Of a DNA stretch of 37,680 nucleotides, positions 26,895 through 34,969 are shown one piece after another (within the stretch, counting starts at the first letter, position 1; each line of letters opens with the position of its first letter). The notes below the pieces were generated by a model. That model was given only the letters and a program-made list of their open reading frames with translations, did not search any database and had not been told where the DNA came from. Location of the stretch: assembly GCF_003428625.2 (NCBI RefSeq), contig NZ_QVQT02000010.1:1-37680 (forward strand), given 5' to 3'. A program made the position numbers and the translations under genes. The DNA is from Paracidobacterium acidisoli (GTDB taxonomy: Bacteria; Acidobacteriota; Terriglobia; Terriglobales; Acidobacteriaceae).

Positions 26895-27539
26895 ATGTTG
26901 AAACATGGCCCATTACGTCGAGATATTGACCGGGTTCTGGAGTTTCGGAAAACCATCAAGCTTTCTGGCCACAAATGGACAGCCATCGATCACCGTCGAG
27001 TCTATTCAGCTTCGCTATATGAGGTAACTTCCGAACATGTATCGTCGGTCTGCTTGCTTCTCCTTTTCTCGCGAACTTCAAGCGCCGCTGCCTTGCTGAG
27101 AAGTTGTGTAGAGAGTGCCGTGCGAGGAACATGGCTTCTGCTGGTCGCGACTGAAAATGATATTGAGAACGTGGTGGCTGAGCGCGGCAAGGACAAAGGG
27201 TGGCCTGGGCTTGACCAGATGATGGGTGCCATCGAAGGTCATCACAAGGCAGGCGGCCCGCTAAGACGCATATTTACGCATACAGGTGCTCTGAATGATC
27301 TAACGCATGGCGGCTTGATGCAGATCGCCCATCGCATGGGGCCGCATGCAGGACAAGATACGGTGCCACACGTCAATAGGATGTGCCTTCGCAACGTATG
27401 TAACGCGCTTGCCCTCATCACTTGCTCCCTGCACCTTGATGTAAATGACCTATCCGAAGTGGCGTCGGTCACCCTTCGCGCAGCGGAACTGTTTGCGAGC
27501 TTCGAAATGGCCGGTGACGCTCAAGCTCCGATGAGATAA
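26895..27539 (+). CDS. DUF6988-like hypothetical protein
   Basis: A 214-aa, mainly alpha-helical protein. VCLLLLFSRTSSAAALLRSC followed by VESAVRGTWLLLVA, and later LNDLTHGGLMQIAHRMG, match the pattern I recall for DUF6988/DUF5677-type proteins (an arginine in the first helix pair, an N-xxTHG motif later). Function is unknown; some such families neighbour HEPN-like or defence genes, but no RxxxxH nuclease motif was seen. It is 70 bp after the previous cassette gene on the same strand. Its stop codon is eight bases before repeat copy B. GC content is moderate. Confidence 0.7.
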   Translation: MLKHGPLRRDIDRVLEFRKTIKLSGHKWTAIDHRRVYSASLYEVTSEHVSSVCLLLLFSRTSSAAALLRSCVESAVRGTWLLLVATENDIENVVAERGKDKGWPGLDQMMGAIEGHHKAGGPLRRIFTHTGALNDLTHGGLMQIAHRMGPHAGQDTVPHVNRMCLRNVCNALALITCSLHLDVNDLSEVASVTLRAAELFASFEMAGDAQAPMR

Positions 27540-27546
27540 GTCCTGT

Positions 27547-27650
27547 GAAACGCTGTTCTCGGTAACAGCGGCTCACAAAGAGTCTGTACTCGTTCGAGGG
27601 GACAGAAGCAGGGTTGCTGACGAGAAGCCGACTTCTCATTACTAATCTGG
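27547..27650 (+). repeat. Dispersed repeat, copy B
   Basis: It begins with GAAACGCTGTTCTCGGTAAC, the core word shared with copies C (31418), D (32301) and E (30491). It continues with the 69-bp block 27574-27642 that matches copy A at 61 positions, and ends in ATTACTAATCTGGCG. It lies directly after the DUF6988-like stop codon. Confidence 0.75.
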
Positions 27651-27908
27651 CGCCCTGGTGATGATGCATGAGCTGACGCCGCGTCCGGTAAGCAGCCTTA
27701 CAGCAGGCGGGCAGATGAGTCTCTCAGGTGTTCGAGAATGGACATGCAGGGGCAGGAGTGATCACTGGAAAGCCAGACCTGGGAGCTCCCGCTCAGGCTA
27801 TATCACTGATGAGCGATATCTTAGGCTTTGACGCGGTTTGGCACCCTGCATGCTCGCGTACCGAGCAGTGCTCTCGTTCCCTGAGAACGATGTCCCTGGG
27901 AGACGGCT

Positions 27909-30341
27909 ATGGCAGGACTGCTTCAGGATGCACGCTTTGCCGTCAGGCAACTGCGCAGAAATCCCGGCTTCACGATTGCGGCGACGGTGATGCTGGCTGT
28001 TGCCATCTGCGCGAACAGCACGGTTTTCAGCTGGATCAACGGAACCATGCTGCATCCGATTCCTGGAGCGCGGCATACCGATGAACTGGTGAGCGTGATG
28101 CGTGGCGCGTGGAGCACCTCACCGACGCCGCCCCTCTCTTATCTCGACTACCGCGATCTGAGAGATCAGAATCAGAGCCTGACCGGGCTTCTTGCCTATC
28201 ACGCTGACTGGATCACGTTGACCGGCGCGGGAGCCGTGCCGGAGCGCATCTTTATCGGGAATGTGTCAGCGAACTTCTTCGACGTGCTGGGGGTGAAGCC
28301 TCTGCTGGGGCGATTCTTTTTGCCCGAGGAAGAAACGCGGCCGGATGCCGTCCCGTATGTCGTGCTCGGATACTCGCTATGGAAGACACGTTATGCGGGA
28401 GACCCGCAGATTGTGGGCAAGGCAATCGAAATTGCCCGGCATCCTGTGACGGTGATCGGCGTAGCGCCGGAGGGGTTTATCGGGGCGGCGCCGGGGCTTC
28501 GGGACGATGCATGGCTGACGCTGAATCCCCTTGGGACGAACGAGTATGGGCTTACGCATCGCAGCCTCGCCTTTCTAAATGTGTTGGGAAGGCTGCGGCC
28601 GCGAATGAGCCGCGAGCAGGCGACGCAGGACCTCGAAACGATCATGCGGCGCATCGTGGCGGCCTACCCGAACGATCACCTGGGAACGAACACCATCACT
28701 CTGGACCCGATGTGGCGATCGCCGTTTGGCGCGAACGGCTACATGGCCGCCACGTTGCCCATTCTGCTGGCTATCGCCGGAGTGGTGCTGCTGCTGACCT
28801 GCGCCAACGTGGCTACGCTCACGCTGGTGCGGTTCGTGTCGCGGCGGCGCGAGATTGCGATCCGGCAGTCGCTGGGGGCGCAACGCGTGCAGCTGGTACG
28901 GCAGATGGTGCTGGAGGGCGTGATTCTCTCAGCCGCTGCCGGAGGGGTAGCTCTGTTGCTGACGTCGTTGACCGCGAAGACATTCGCTCGATTCTTTCCT
29001 GCAAGCTCGATTCCCATTGTGCTGAACGGAACCGTGGATCAAAACGTGGTAATCGGGATCGCGGTGTTGGCGGTGCTGGCCAGCGTGCTGTCCGGCGTGT
29101 TTCCGGCGTGGCGATCGTCGTATGTCCCTGCGGCTGAGGCGCTCAGGGATGAGTCGTCAAACATCTCAGGAAGCTCGCACAACCGGCGGCTGCTCAGCGG
29201 CCTGGTGGTGGCGCAGATCGCGCTTTCCCTCGCGCTGCTGGTGATTTCCGGCTTGTTTCTGCAGACGCTGCGCCATCTCGCAGCGGGCGATCCCGGGTTC
29301 GAGCAGGATCATGTGTTGACGGTGTCTGTGGGACTGTATACCGCCGGCTACTCCAGCGAAGAGGTGGATGCGATCTGCCACAGGATTCTCGATCGCGTGT
29401 CGGCATTACCGACCGTAACGGTTGCGTCGCTCACCGATTGGATGCCGATGAGCCTCACGCGGAAGACAGATGATATTTATCCGGAGGGGTATGCGCCACA
29501 CCCGCATGAATCGCTCGACGTGCAACATGCCGAGGTGACGCCTCGATACTTCGAGACGCTGGGCGTGCCTATCCTCGAAGGGCGCGACTTCGCTCAGTAT
29601 GACAACCGAAAGGCGCCGCTGGTTGCGATCGTGGACGAGACGGCCGCGAAACGGTTTTGGCCAGGGCAGGACCCGGTGGGGAAGAGGCTCCATATTGGAA
29701 ACGGCGTTGCCGCGGTCATTGGCGTGGTGAAAAACACGAAGCATGAGTTTATGAACGAACGCCCCGCGCCGATGGTCTACATGAGCTACTTCCAGCGAGG
29801 TTTCGAGACCATTGTGCAGGTGAGGACACGAGGGAATCCCGAAGACATAGCTCCGGCGGTGGAGCGCACCATTCACGAGATTGATGGGCGGGCACCCGTG
29901 TTCGACGTGCGCACCATGCGCGAGACCACGCAGATGGCGACAATCTTTGCGGTTATGCAGAGCACGTTTGCGGGCATCCTGGCGGCGATCGCGCTGATCC
30001 TCGCGACGACCGGCATTTATGGTGTCGTGGCGTATCGCACGGCATTTCGCACGCACGAGATCGGCATCCGCGTCGCACTTGGCGCTTCACCCGGAGACGT
30101 TCAGAGGCTTGTTTTGTGGCAGGGGCTTTCGCTCACAGCGATCGGACTTGGCTTAGGGCTGGCGCTCTCGTTCGGCCTCACGCACTTCATTGCCGCGTAT
30201 CTCTACGGGGTGGGAGCCAACGATCCTCTGACGGTCATTGTGGTTGTGGTGCTGCTTGGGGCGATGTCGCTTCTCGCATGCTACTTTCCCGCGCGCCGCG
30301 CGACGCGCGTCGATCCCGTTGCTGCAATACGCGCGTCGTAA
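27909..30341 (+). CDS. ADOP-family (MacB-like) permease without prefix domain
   Basis: An 810-aa permease of the acidobacterial duplicated orphan permease family. It starts directly with the first transmembrane unit (LLQDARFAVRQLRRNPGFTI followed by AATVMLAVAICANSTVFSWI), then the periplasmic MacB-like domain. An FtsX bundle near residues 275-405 (ILLAIAGVVLLLTCANVATL and RREIAIRQSLGAQR) follows. The second periplasmic domain and a last FtsX bundle near 680-805 (YGVVAYRTAFRTHEIGIRVALGASP) complete the duplication. It lacks the soluble prefix seen in the other ADOP gene of this window and has no PadR gene beside it. GGGAG stands 7 nt before the ATG. Codon use (GCG, CTG) differs from the first permease (GCC, CTC), so the two are not recent duplicates. 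Substrate unknown. Confidence 0.93.
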   Translation: MAGLLQDARFAVRQLRRNPGFTIAATVMLAVAICANSTVFSWINGTMLHPIPGARHTDELVSVMRGAWSTSPTPPLSYLDYRDLRDQNQSLTGLLAYHADWITLTGAGAVPERIFIGNVSANFFDVLGVKPLLGRFFLPEEETRPDAVPYVVLGYSLWKTRYAGDPQIVGKAIEIARHPVTVIGVAPEGFIGAAPGLRDDAWLTLNPLGTNEYGLTHRSLAFLNVLGRLRPRMSREQATQDLETIMRRIVAAYPNDHLGTNTITLDPMWRSPFGANGYMAATLPILLAIAGVVLLLTCANVATLTLVRFVSRRREIAIRQSLGAQRVQLVRQMVLEGVILSAAAGGVALLLTSLTAKTFARFFPASSIPIVLNGTVDQNVVIGIAVLAVLASVLSGVFPAWRSSYVPAAEALRDESSNISGSSHNRRLLSGLVVAQIALSLALLVISGLFLQTLRHLAAGDPGFEQDHVLTVSVGLYTAGYSSEEVDAICHRILDRVSALPTVTVASLTDWMPMSLTRKTDDIYPEGYAPHPHESLDVQHAEVTPRYFETLGVPILEGRDFAQYDNRKAPLVAIVDETAAKRFWPGQDPVGKRLHIGNGVAAVIGVVKNTKHEFMNERPAPMVYMSYFQRGFETIVQVRTRGNPEDIAPAVERTIHEIDGRAPVFDVRTMRETTQMATIFAVMQSTFAGILAAIALILATTGIYGVVAYRTAFRTHEIGIRVALGASPGDVQRLVLWQGLSLTAIGLGLGLALSFGLTHFIAAYLYGVGANDPLTVIVVVVLLGAMSLLACYFPARRATRVDPVAAIRAS

Positions 30342-30436
30342 ACGAAAGCGACTTCGCGCCGAGTTGAGCAATAGTCCAATAGTCATAGGGAGAGTCGAGC
30401 CCTCCAACGCTTCCGCCGACAAATATTGATGCCATC

Positions 30437-30550
30437 AGGCCAATGCACTCATTGAGCACTCACCCTGACAGCGTGGATCGATTGGTACCGATAAACGCTG
30501 TTCTTGTCATCAATCGGCAGCTTCCGACACGCCGACTTCAGGGTACCGAT
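30437..30550 (+). repeat. Dispersed repeat, copy E
   Basis: AGGCCAATGCACTCAT (30437-30452) matches the left end of copy A, ATAAACGCTGTTCTTGTCAT (30491-30510) matches the shared core, and GCCGACTT...TACCGAT near 30531-30550 matches the right end of copy A. The interior is shorter and diverged. It occupies most of the 310-bp gap between the second permease and the next gene; no gene was seen in the remainder. Confidence 0.6.
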
Positions 30551-30651
30551 CAGGCGTCAACGAGTGACTCGGCGATTAGGCTTTTACTGAGCAACACATC
30601 GACCCCTGCTTTCGCCAACAGGATATGCCTTTGCCAATGTAGATTGATTCT

Positions 30652-31329
30652 GTGAGCAGACTCGCCGCGAAGACGACCCTCGGTTTTGCCAATCTCATTC
30701 TCCTGCTCGCCATCGCGCTGTTCGCACCTGCCTGGACGCTCCGTTTCTGGCAGGCGTGGCTCTATCTGTTCCTTTTTGCGGTGTCATCAGCGGCCATCAC
30801 CCTCTACCTGTGGAAGCGCGACCAGGCTTTGCTCTCGCGCCGGGTTGCCCTGGGCCCCATCGCCGAAAAGACCCATACCCAGCAGATCATTCAGCTTCTC
30901 GCCTCTCTTGCGTTTCTGGCCATCCTGGTCCTGCCGTCGCTCGATCGCCGCTTTTCATGGTCCCACGTTCCGCTTGGGCTTATCTTCGCGGGTGATCTAC
31001 TTGTTGTCCTCGGTTTCTACATAATCTTCAGGGTATTTCGTGTCAATACCTTTACCGCAGCCACCATCGAAGTTACCGCGCATCAGAATGTCATCTCGAC
31101 AGGCCCGTACGCTTTTGTTCGCCACCCCATGTACAGCGGCGCCCTGGTCATGCTGCTTGGTACCCCGCTTGCCCTCGCCTCCTGGTGGGGGCTGGTTGCC
31201 TTCCTGCTCATGGTCGTTGTTATCGTGGTTCGCCTTCTTGACGAAGAGAAGGTGCTCCTCGATAACCTCTCCGGGTATGCGGAATACATGGTGAAGGTTA
31301 AATACCGCCTGGTGCCGTCTCTCTGGTAG
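30652..31329 (+). CDS. Isoprenylcysteine carboxyl methyltransferase-like membrane protein
   Basis: A 225-aa protein with five or so transmembrane segments (TTLGFANLILLLAIALFAPA, LYLFLFAVSSAAITLYLW and others). The ICMT/phospholipid methyltransferase signature is in the C-terminal half: GPYAFVRHPMYSGALVMLLG, then RLLDEEKVLLDNLSGYAEYM with VKVKYRLVP. This is the SAM-binding region of the family. Bacterial members methylate unknown lipid or isoprenoid substrates in the membrane. The start is GTG 30652. No regulator is adjacent. Confidence 0.88.
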   Translation: MSRLAAKTTLGFANLILLLAIALFAPAWTLRFWQAWLYLFLFAVSSAAITLYLWKRDQALLSRRVALGPIAEKTHTQQIIQLLASLAFLAILVLPSLDRRFSWSHVPLGLIFAGDLLVVLGFYIIFRVFRVNTFTAATIEVTAHQNVISTGPYAFVRHPMYSGALVMLLGTPLALASWWGLVAFLLMVVVIVVRLLDEEKVLLDNLSGYAEYMVKVKYRLVPSLW

Positions 31330-31417
31330 TCGTGTCTGGATTGAGATAAACAGTGCGATGCACGCATCGAACAGAGCCAAGGACCGCAGTTGCAGGTAAC
31401 AAACGGAGTAGGTACTG

Positions 31418-31658
31418 GTAAACGCCGTTCCCGGTAACTTGCCTCTGCGCCTGGGCTACCGAGCCAGGACTCTGAGCTTTTGAACTTAGCCCTGGACGGC
31501 TGCGATTGAGCACCCTTCCACATCCTGGCCAATTTATCTGTCTCCACTAAACCTCCCTGTGCGCCTTACGTTTTCGAGGTCCGCAGATTGCTGCCGGAGC
31601 TGGGCAAAGCTCCGTCGAGATCACTTTCCACAAGCCGACTTCTAATGATCAATCCGGC
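31418..31658 (+). repeat. Dispersed repeat, copy C (long form)
   Basis: GTAAACGCCGTTCCCGGTAAC (31418-31438) matches the opening of copy B, and CAAGCCGACTTCTAATGATC (31631-31650) matches its end. The roughly 190 bp in between are not shared with A or B, so this is either a longer version of the element or a copy with an insertion. It fills most of the gap between the methyltransferase-like gene and the convergent VOC gene, and no other feature was seen there. Confidence 0.55.
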
Positions 31659-31717
31659 TCCATTGCCTGATAGCCGACGATCCCTGGGTCGCTGTTCCTC
31701 ACTGCTTCGCATCGCGA

Positions 31718-32155
31718 TCAGCCGAGTTCCTGGGCGATTCCAATGAGAAGGTCTTCAGGACCGCGGATGTAGCAGAGCCTATACGCGTCTTTGTAACGGA
31801 CTACTTCGCCTGCGAGGCGCGCGCCGCGCTTGTAAAGCCGTTCAAGCGTCTCGTCGATGTCGTCCACGGCGAACATGACGCGGAGGTAGCCTAAAGCGTT
31901 CACCGGAGCGTTGCGGTGATCCGCGACGACAGGCGGCGTGAGGAAGCGAGAGAGCTCGAGACGGCTGTGACCGTCCGGCGTGCGCATCATAGCGATCTCG
32001 ACACGCTGATCGCCCAGTCCGGTGACACGTCCTGCCCATTCTCCTTCGATCGTGGCCCGCCCCTCGAGCTCGAGGCCGAGTTCTCGAAAGAAATCAATTG
32101 TCCCTTCGAGATCATCGACGACGATTCCTACGTTGTCCATCCGCTTGAGCGCCAT
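31718..32155 (-). CDS. VOC (glyoxalase/bleomycin resistance-like) protein
   Basis: A 145-aa protein of the vicinal oxygen chelate fold: MDNVGIVVDDLEGTIDFFRE starts the first beta-alpha-beta-beta-beta module, and GYLRVMFAVDDIDETLERLY starts the second, closing with YRLCYIRGPEDLLIGIAQEL. The metal site would use residues such as E66 (SRLELSRF) and the E/H positions of the second module; only some are present, so metal binding is uncertain. The family includes glyoxalases, dioxygenases and drug-binding proteins. The gene stands alone on the minus strand. Confidence 0.9.
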   Translation of the reverse strand: MALKRMDNVGIVVDDLEGTIDFFRELGLELEGRATIEGEWAGRVTGLGDQRVEIAMMRTPDGHSRLELSRFLTPPVVADHRNAPVNALGYLRVMFAVDDIDETLERLYKRGARLAGEVVRYKDAYRLCYIRGPEDLLIGIAQELG

Positions 32156-32410
32156 GTGTTGAATCTACAGGATGTCGTCTCGTTCTATCTACGGCCCTCT
32201 TCGAACGACGAAGCACAGGCGACGCAAAGACTTCTCGATCGCTCCCGAATAGCCCTCACTCGGCGCGGATCACGGGCAATCCAGAAGGGATCGCAGGATG
32301 AGTAACGGGAAGCGCCGTTCTCGTAACTTAGGCATCACCTGGCCGAATCTCCTGTCTCCCGAAGAGAACACCGATCAAAAAAACCTGGCATGTTCTTTTT
32401 CTCCGCCGCC
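32156..32410. other. Intergenic region with repeat copy D
   Basis: Between the VOC gene start and the promoter at 32411 there is no credible gene. AGTAACGGGAAGCGCCGTTC (32301-32320) followed by TCGTAACTTA carries the core word of the dispersed repeat family. An A-run (32376-32383) precedes the promoter. Confidence 0.4.
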
Positions 32411-32416
32411 TATAAT
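32411..32416 (+). promoter_or_regulatory. Consensus -10 box before a hairpin
   Basis: TATAAT is a perfect -10 hexamer. The best -35 candidate, CTGGCA at 32385-32390, is weak and 20 bp away. Transcription would start near 32423, only about a dozen bases before a strong hairpin. Confidence 0.5.
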
Positions 32417-32433
32417 GGAGACAGAGACCAAAG

Positions 32434-32465
32434 AAGGCCCGCTCCTGCAGCGGGCCTTTTCTTTT
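32434..32465 (+). terminator. Strong intrinsic terminator
   Basis: AAGGCCCGCT (32434-32443) pairs perfectly with AGCGGGCCTT (32449-32458) around CCTGC, followed by TTCTTTT. No gene ends just upstream on this strand; the nearest plus-strand gene ends at 31329. It therefore ends either long read-through or the short transcript from the TATAAT at 32411. On the minus strand the stem is followed by a weaker T-rich run. Confidence 0.8.
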
Positions 32466-32478
32466 CCAAAGGAGACCC

Positions 32479-32601
32479 ATGCGCCACTCCCGCGCCCTCG
32501 CATACCGCAGCATCACGGCCGTGAGCCGCGGTCCTGCCGCAGAATCCCCTCCCGGCCGCATCGGTCCGATGCTTTGTTTGCATGAGCTTAGCCAGGGATA
32601 A
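32479..32601 (+). CDS. Possible 40-aa small protein
   Basis: ATG at 32479 is preceded by AAAGGAG with a 4-nt spacer, a strong ribosome-binding site for this window. The frame gives MRHSRALAYRSITAVSRGPA and ends LCLHELSQG before TAA. It lies directly after the terminator that follows the TATAAT box, so its expression would depend on read-through of that hairpin, a leader-attenuation layout. There is a faint likeness to the AYR...SPGR..ML start of FliS flagellar chaperones, too weak to call. It may equally be non-coding. Confidence 0.35.
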   Translation: MRHSRALAYRSITAVSRGPAAESPPGRIGPMLCLHELSQG

Positions 32602-32719
32602 CCGAGGTAATCCCTCGTCAACTCCATGAAAACAAAGCACATGGCGCATACATCGGTACAAAAATCAAAAGCTCGTCCGGAGCCCCGGCGGACCCTCCCC
32701 GCAGGCTTACGATGAAAGG

Positions 32720-33760
32720 ATGACCGGACGGCTTCTGACTGCCGCGCTTCTTGCCTTCACCGCGCTCACTTCGCTCGCCCAGCAGCCCAAAGCGCTCTTC
32801 TATATGACCCAGGACCCCGGGTCCGTGCGCGACTTCCTCGCCCACGCGCAGCAGATCGACATCCTCGTCCCCACCTGGTACATCGTCGATCAGGACGGAC
32901 TCATCCAGGGCGGACCCAACCCGCTCGTCGCCGAGACCGCAAAGCGCGCGCACGTGCCCGTCATGCCCATCGTCGCCAGCCGCGCCTTCGATCAGGCCGA
33001 CTTCCACTCCCTCGTCAATCACCCCGAGCGCTTCCCCGGCATGTTTCAGCAGATGATCGACGCCGCAAAACAGAACGGCTACATCGGCTACCAGTTCGAC
33101 TTCGAGAACATCGCCTGGACCGACCGCGACGCGCTCTCCCGCATGGTCGCCGCCGCCGCCGATGCCATGCATCACGCCGGCCTCCAGCTCACCATCGCCA
33201 CCGTGCCCGCCGCCCCCGGCCATCCCGGCGCATCCGATTTCTCCCGCTGGATCTACGCCAACTGGCGCGGCGCCTACGACCTCGCCGCCCTCGCCAAGTC
33301 CGTCGACCTCATCTGTCTGATGACCTACGACCAGCACACCCGCTGGACCGTGCCCGGCCCCGTCGCCGGCTGGAGCTGGACCACCGAAAACCTCGACTAC
33401 GCCCTCAAATTCGTCCCGCCGCAGAAGCTCTCCCTCGGCATCCCGCTCTACGGCTACCACTGGTTTACCGGCGCGCCGCAGAACGGCAAGCCCAACCCCA
33501 CCGCCGAATACATCGGCGGCGAAGACGCCCTGCTCCTCGCCAAAACCTGGAACGGCCACGTCCAGTGGGACCCGGTCGACCATACCGCCTGGCTCTGGTT
33601 CTACCGCGACGACATGCGCGAATGGATCTTCTTCACCGATCAGCACACCTTCGAGGACCGCTACGACCTCGCTAAACAGCACGGCCTGCAGGGTTTCTGC
33701 TCCTGGGTGCTCGGGCAGGAAGACCAGTCGATCTGGAAGTCCCTTCCCCACCACGACTGA
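32720..33760 (+). CDS. Secreted glycoside hydrolase family 18-like protein
   Basis: A 346-aa protein with a signal peptide (MTGRLLTAALLAFTALTSLA). The TIM-barrel chitinase-type active site is GYQFDFENIAW near residues 122-132, carrying the D-x-E end of the family motif DxxDxDxE with E as acid. ICLMTYDQHTRW and LSLGIPLYGYHWF are the later GH18 barrel strands, and the C-terminal GFCSWVLGQED closes the barrel. It resembles spore-cortex/YaaH-type and chitinase-like GH18 members, so it could cut peptidoglycan or chitin-type glycans outside the cell. The start has GAAAGG immediately before ATG, an unusually short spacing. Confidence 0.85.
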   Translation: MTGRLLTAALLAFTALTSLAQQPKALFYMTQDPGSVRDFLAHAQQIDILVPTWYIVDQDGLIQGGPNPLVAETAKRAHVPVMPIVASRAFDQADFHSLVNHPERFPGMFQQMIDAAKQNGYIGYQFDFENIAWTDRDALSRMVAAAADAMHHAGLQLTIATVPAAPGHPGASDFSRWIYANWRGAYDLAALAKSVDLICLMTYDQHTRWTVPGPVAGWSWTTENLDYALKFVPPQKLSLGIPLYGYHWFTGAPQNGKPNPTAEYIGGEDALLLAKTWNGHVQWDPVDHTAWLWFYRDDMREWIFFTDQHTFEDRYDLAKQHGLQGFCSWVLGQEDQSIWKSLPHHD

Positions 33761-33845
33761 GCCGTGAAATATGTGTGAAAAGCATGTTTCTGCGGGGTGA
33801 ATCTTCCGGTAATCTGACGAAATACACCGGAGGAACACGCTTTAC

Positions 33846-34901
33846 ATGAACCATCCCGCGTCCGCATCGTTTTCTGCACACAATGCACTGCTCTCCATGC
33901 CCTTCCCCGCTGATTTCACGCCGGGAGCGCATTCGGCAGTCTCCACCTGCCTCCGCGTGGACGCCGCGGAGAAGGTGACGCTGATCACCGACCGCACCAC
34001 CGCGCCTATCGCCGCCTCGCTCGCGCAGGAGCTCGCCGCCAACGGCTGCCGCTGGAACGCCTTCGTGCTCGAGGATCTCGCCCCGCGCCCGCTCGTCGAT
34101 ATGCCCGGTAATGTGCTCGCCGACATGGAAAGCTCCGATGTCAGCATCTTTGCCGTGCAGGTGCAGCGCAACGAGCTGCGCTCGCGCATGCAGATGACCG
34201 AAGTGGTGAACCGCCGCCGCATGCGCCACGCGCACATGGTGAACATCACGCCGCAGATTATGTGCGAGGGCATGCGCGCCGACTTCCACCTCGTCGATCG
34301 CCTCTCCCGCAAAATCATCGAGAAGGCCCGCCGCGCCCGCACCGTGCGCGCCACCACGGCGGCGGGAACAGATATCACCGCCACCATGAATCCGGAGTAC
34401 AAGTGGCTGAAGACCTCCGGCATCATCTCCCGCGACAAATGGGGCAACCTGCCCGGCGGCGAAATCTTCACCACCCCTGGCGAAGTCAACGGCACTTTCG
34501 TTGTCGACGGCGTCGTCGGCGATTACCTCTGCGCGCGATTCGGTCTGCTGGAAGCGGCTCCTCTCATCATCGAAATCAAAGCCAACCGCATCGACGCCTG
34601 TCACTCCGACAATCAGGAGCTGCGCGACGAGTTCTGGGCTTACACCCACACCGACGAAAACTCCGACCGCGTTGGAGAGTTCGCCATCGGCACCAATCTC
34701 GGCGTCGACCACGTCATCGGCAACATTCTGCAGGATGAGAAATTCCCCGGCATTCACATCGCCTTCGGCAATCCCTACGGCGAGCATACCGGCGCGACCT
34801 GGTACTCCTCCACGCACATCGATGTGGTGGGGCTGCGCTTCAATATCTGGATCGACGACGAGTTGATTATGCGCGACGGCAAATTCCTGGTCGAACCGTA
34901 A
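33846..34901 (+). CDS. Aminopeptidase, M29 (AmpS)-like
   Basis: A 351-aa protein of the thermophilic aminopeptidase M29 type. The metal-binding segments are NLPGGEIFTTPGE (Glu) near residue 206, VGEFAIGTNLGVDHVIGNIL (Glu) near 281, and NPYGEHTGATWYSSTHIDVV (His and Asp ligands) near 316-335. M29 enzymes are cytoplasmic dimetal exopeptidases that remove N-terminal residues. It is shorter than the roughly 410 aa of AmpS, but shorter members are common. The start ATG 33846 is preceded by GGAGGA at a long spacing. It shares direction with the GH18-like gene and the aldo/keto reductase, with gaps of 85 and 68 bp. Confidence 0.85.
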   Translation: MNHPASASFSAHNALLSMPFPADFTPGAHSAVSTCLRVDAAEKVTLITDRTTAPIAASLAQELAANGCRWNAFVLEDLAPRPLVDMPGNVLADMESSDVSIFAVQVQRNELRSRMQMTEVVNRRRMRHAHMVNITPQIMCEGMRADFHLVDRLSRKIIEKARRARTVRATTAAGTDITATMNPEYKWLKTSGIISRDKWGNLPGGEIFTTPGEVNGTFVVDGVVGDYLCARFGLLEAAPLIIEIKANRIDACHSDNQELRDEFWAYTHTDENSDRVGEFAIGTNLGVDHVIGNILQDEKFPGIHIAFGNPYGEHTGATWYSSTHIDVVGLRFNIWIDDELIMRDGKFLVEP

Positions 34902-34969
34902 GTCTCTTCATGCAGGATTTTCAGTAAATACCCGCGAAGCTGCCCCTTCGGCTGTGGCATCTTAGTTTT

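Noticed and set aside
27469-27669. A 66-codon minus-strand frame through repeat copy B
   Set aside because: It mainly translates the dispersed repeat and overlaps the end of the DUF6988-like gene. Such frames inside repeats are usually spurious.
31083-31547. A 154-codon minus-strand frame over the end of the ICMT-like gene
   Set aside because: It is part antisense of a conserved membrane protein and part repeat sequence; no ribosome-binding site.
32479-32601. Idea that the 40-aa ORF is a FliS flagellar chaperone remnant
   Set aside because: Only a few residues (AYR, SPxGR, ML) fit, there are no flagellar genes nearby, and the order could arise by chance.
32618-34817. Two long minus-strand frames opposite the GH18-like and M29 genes
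   Set aside because: Antisense composition and no motifs, while the plus-strand proteins have clear active sites.
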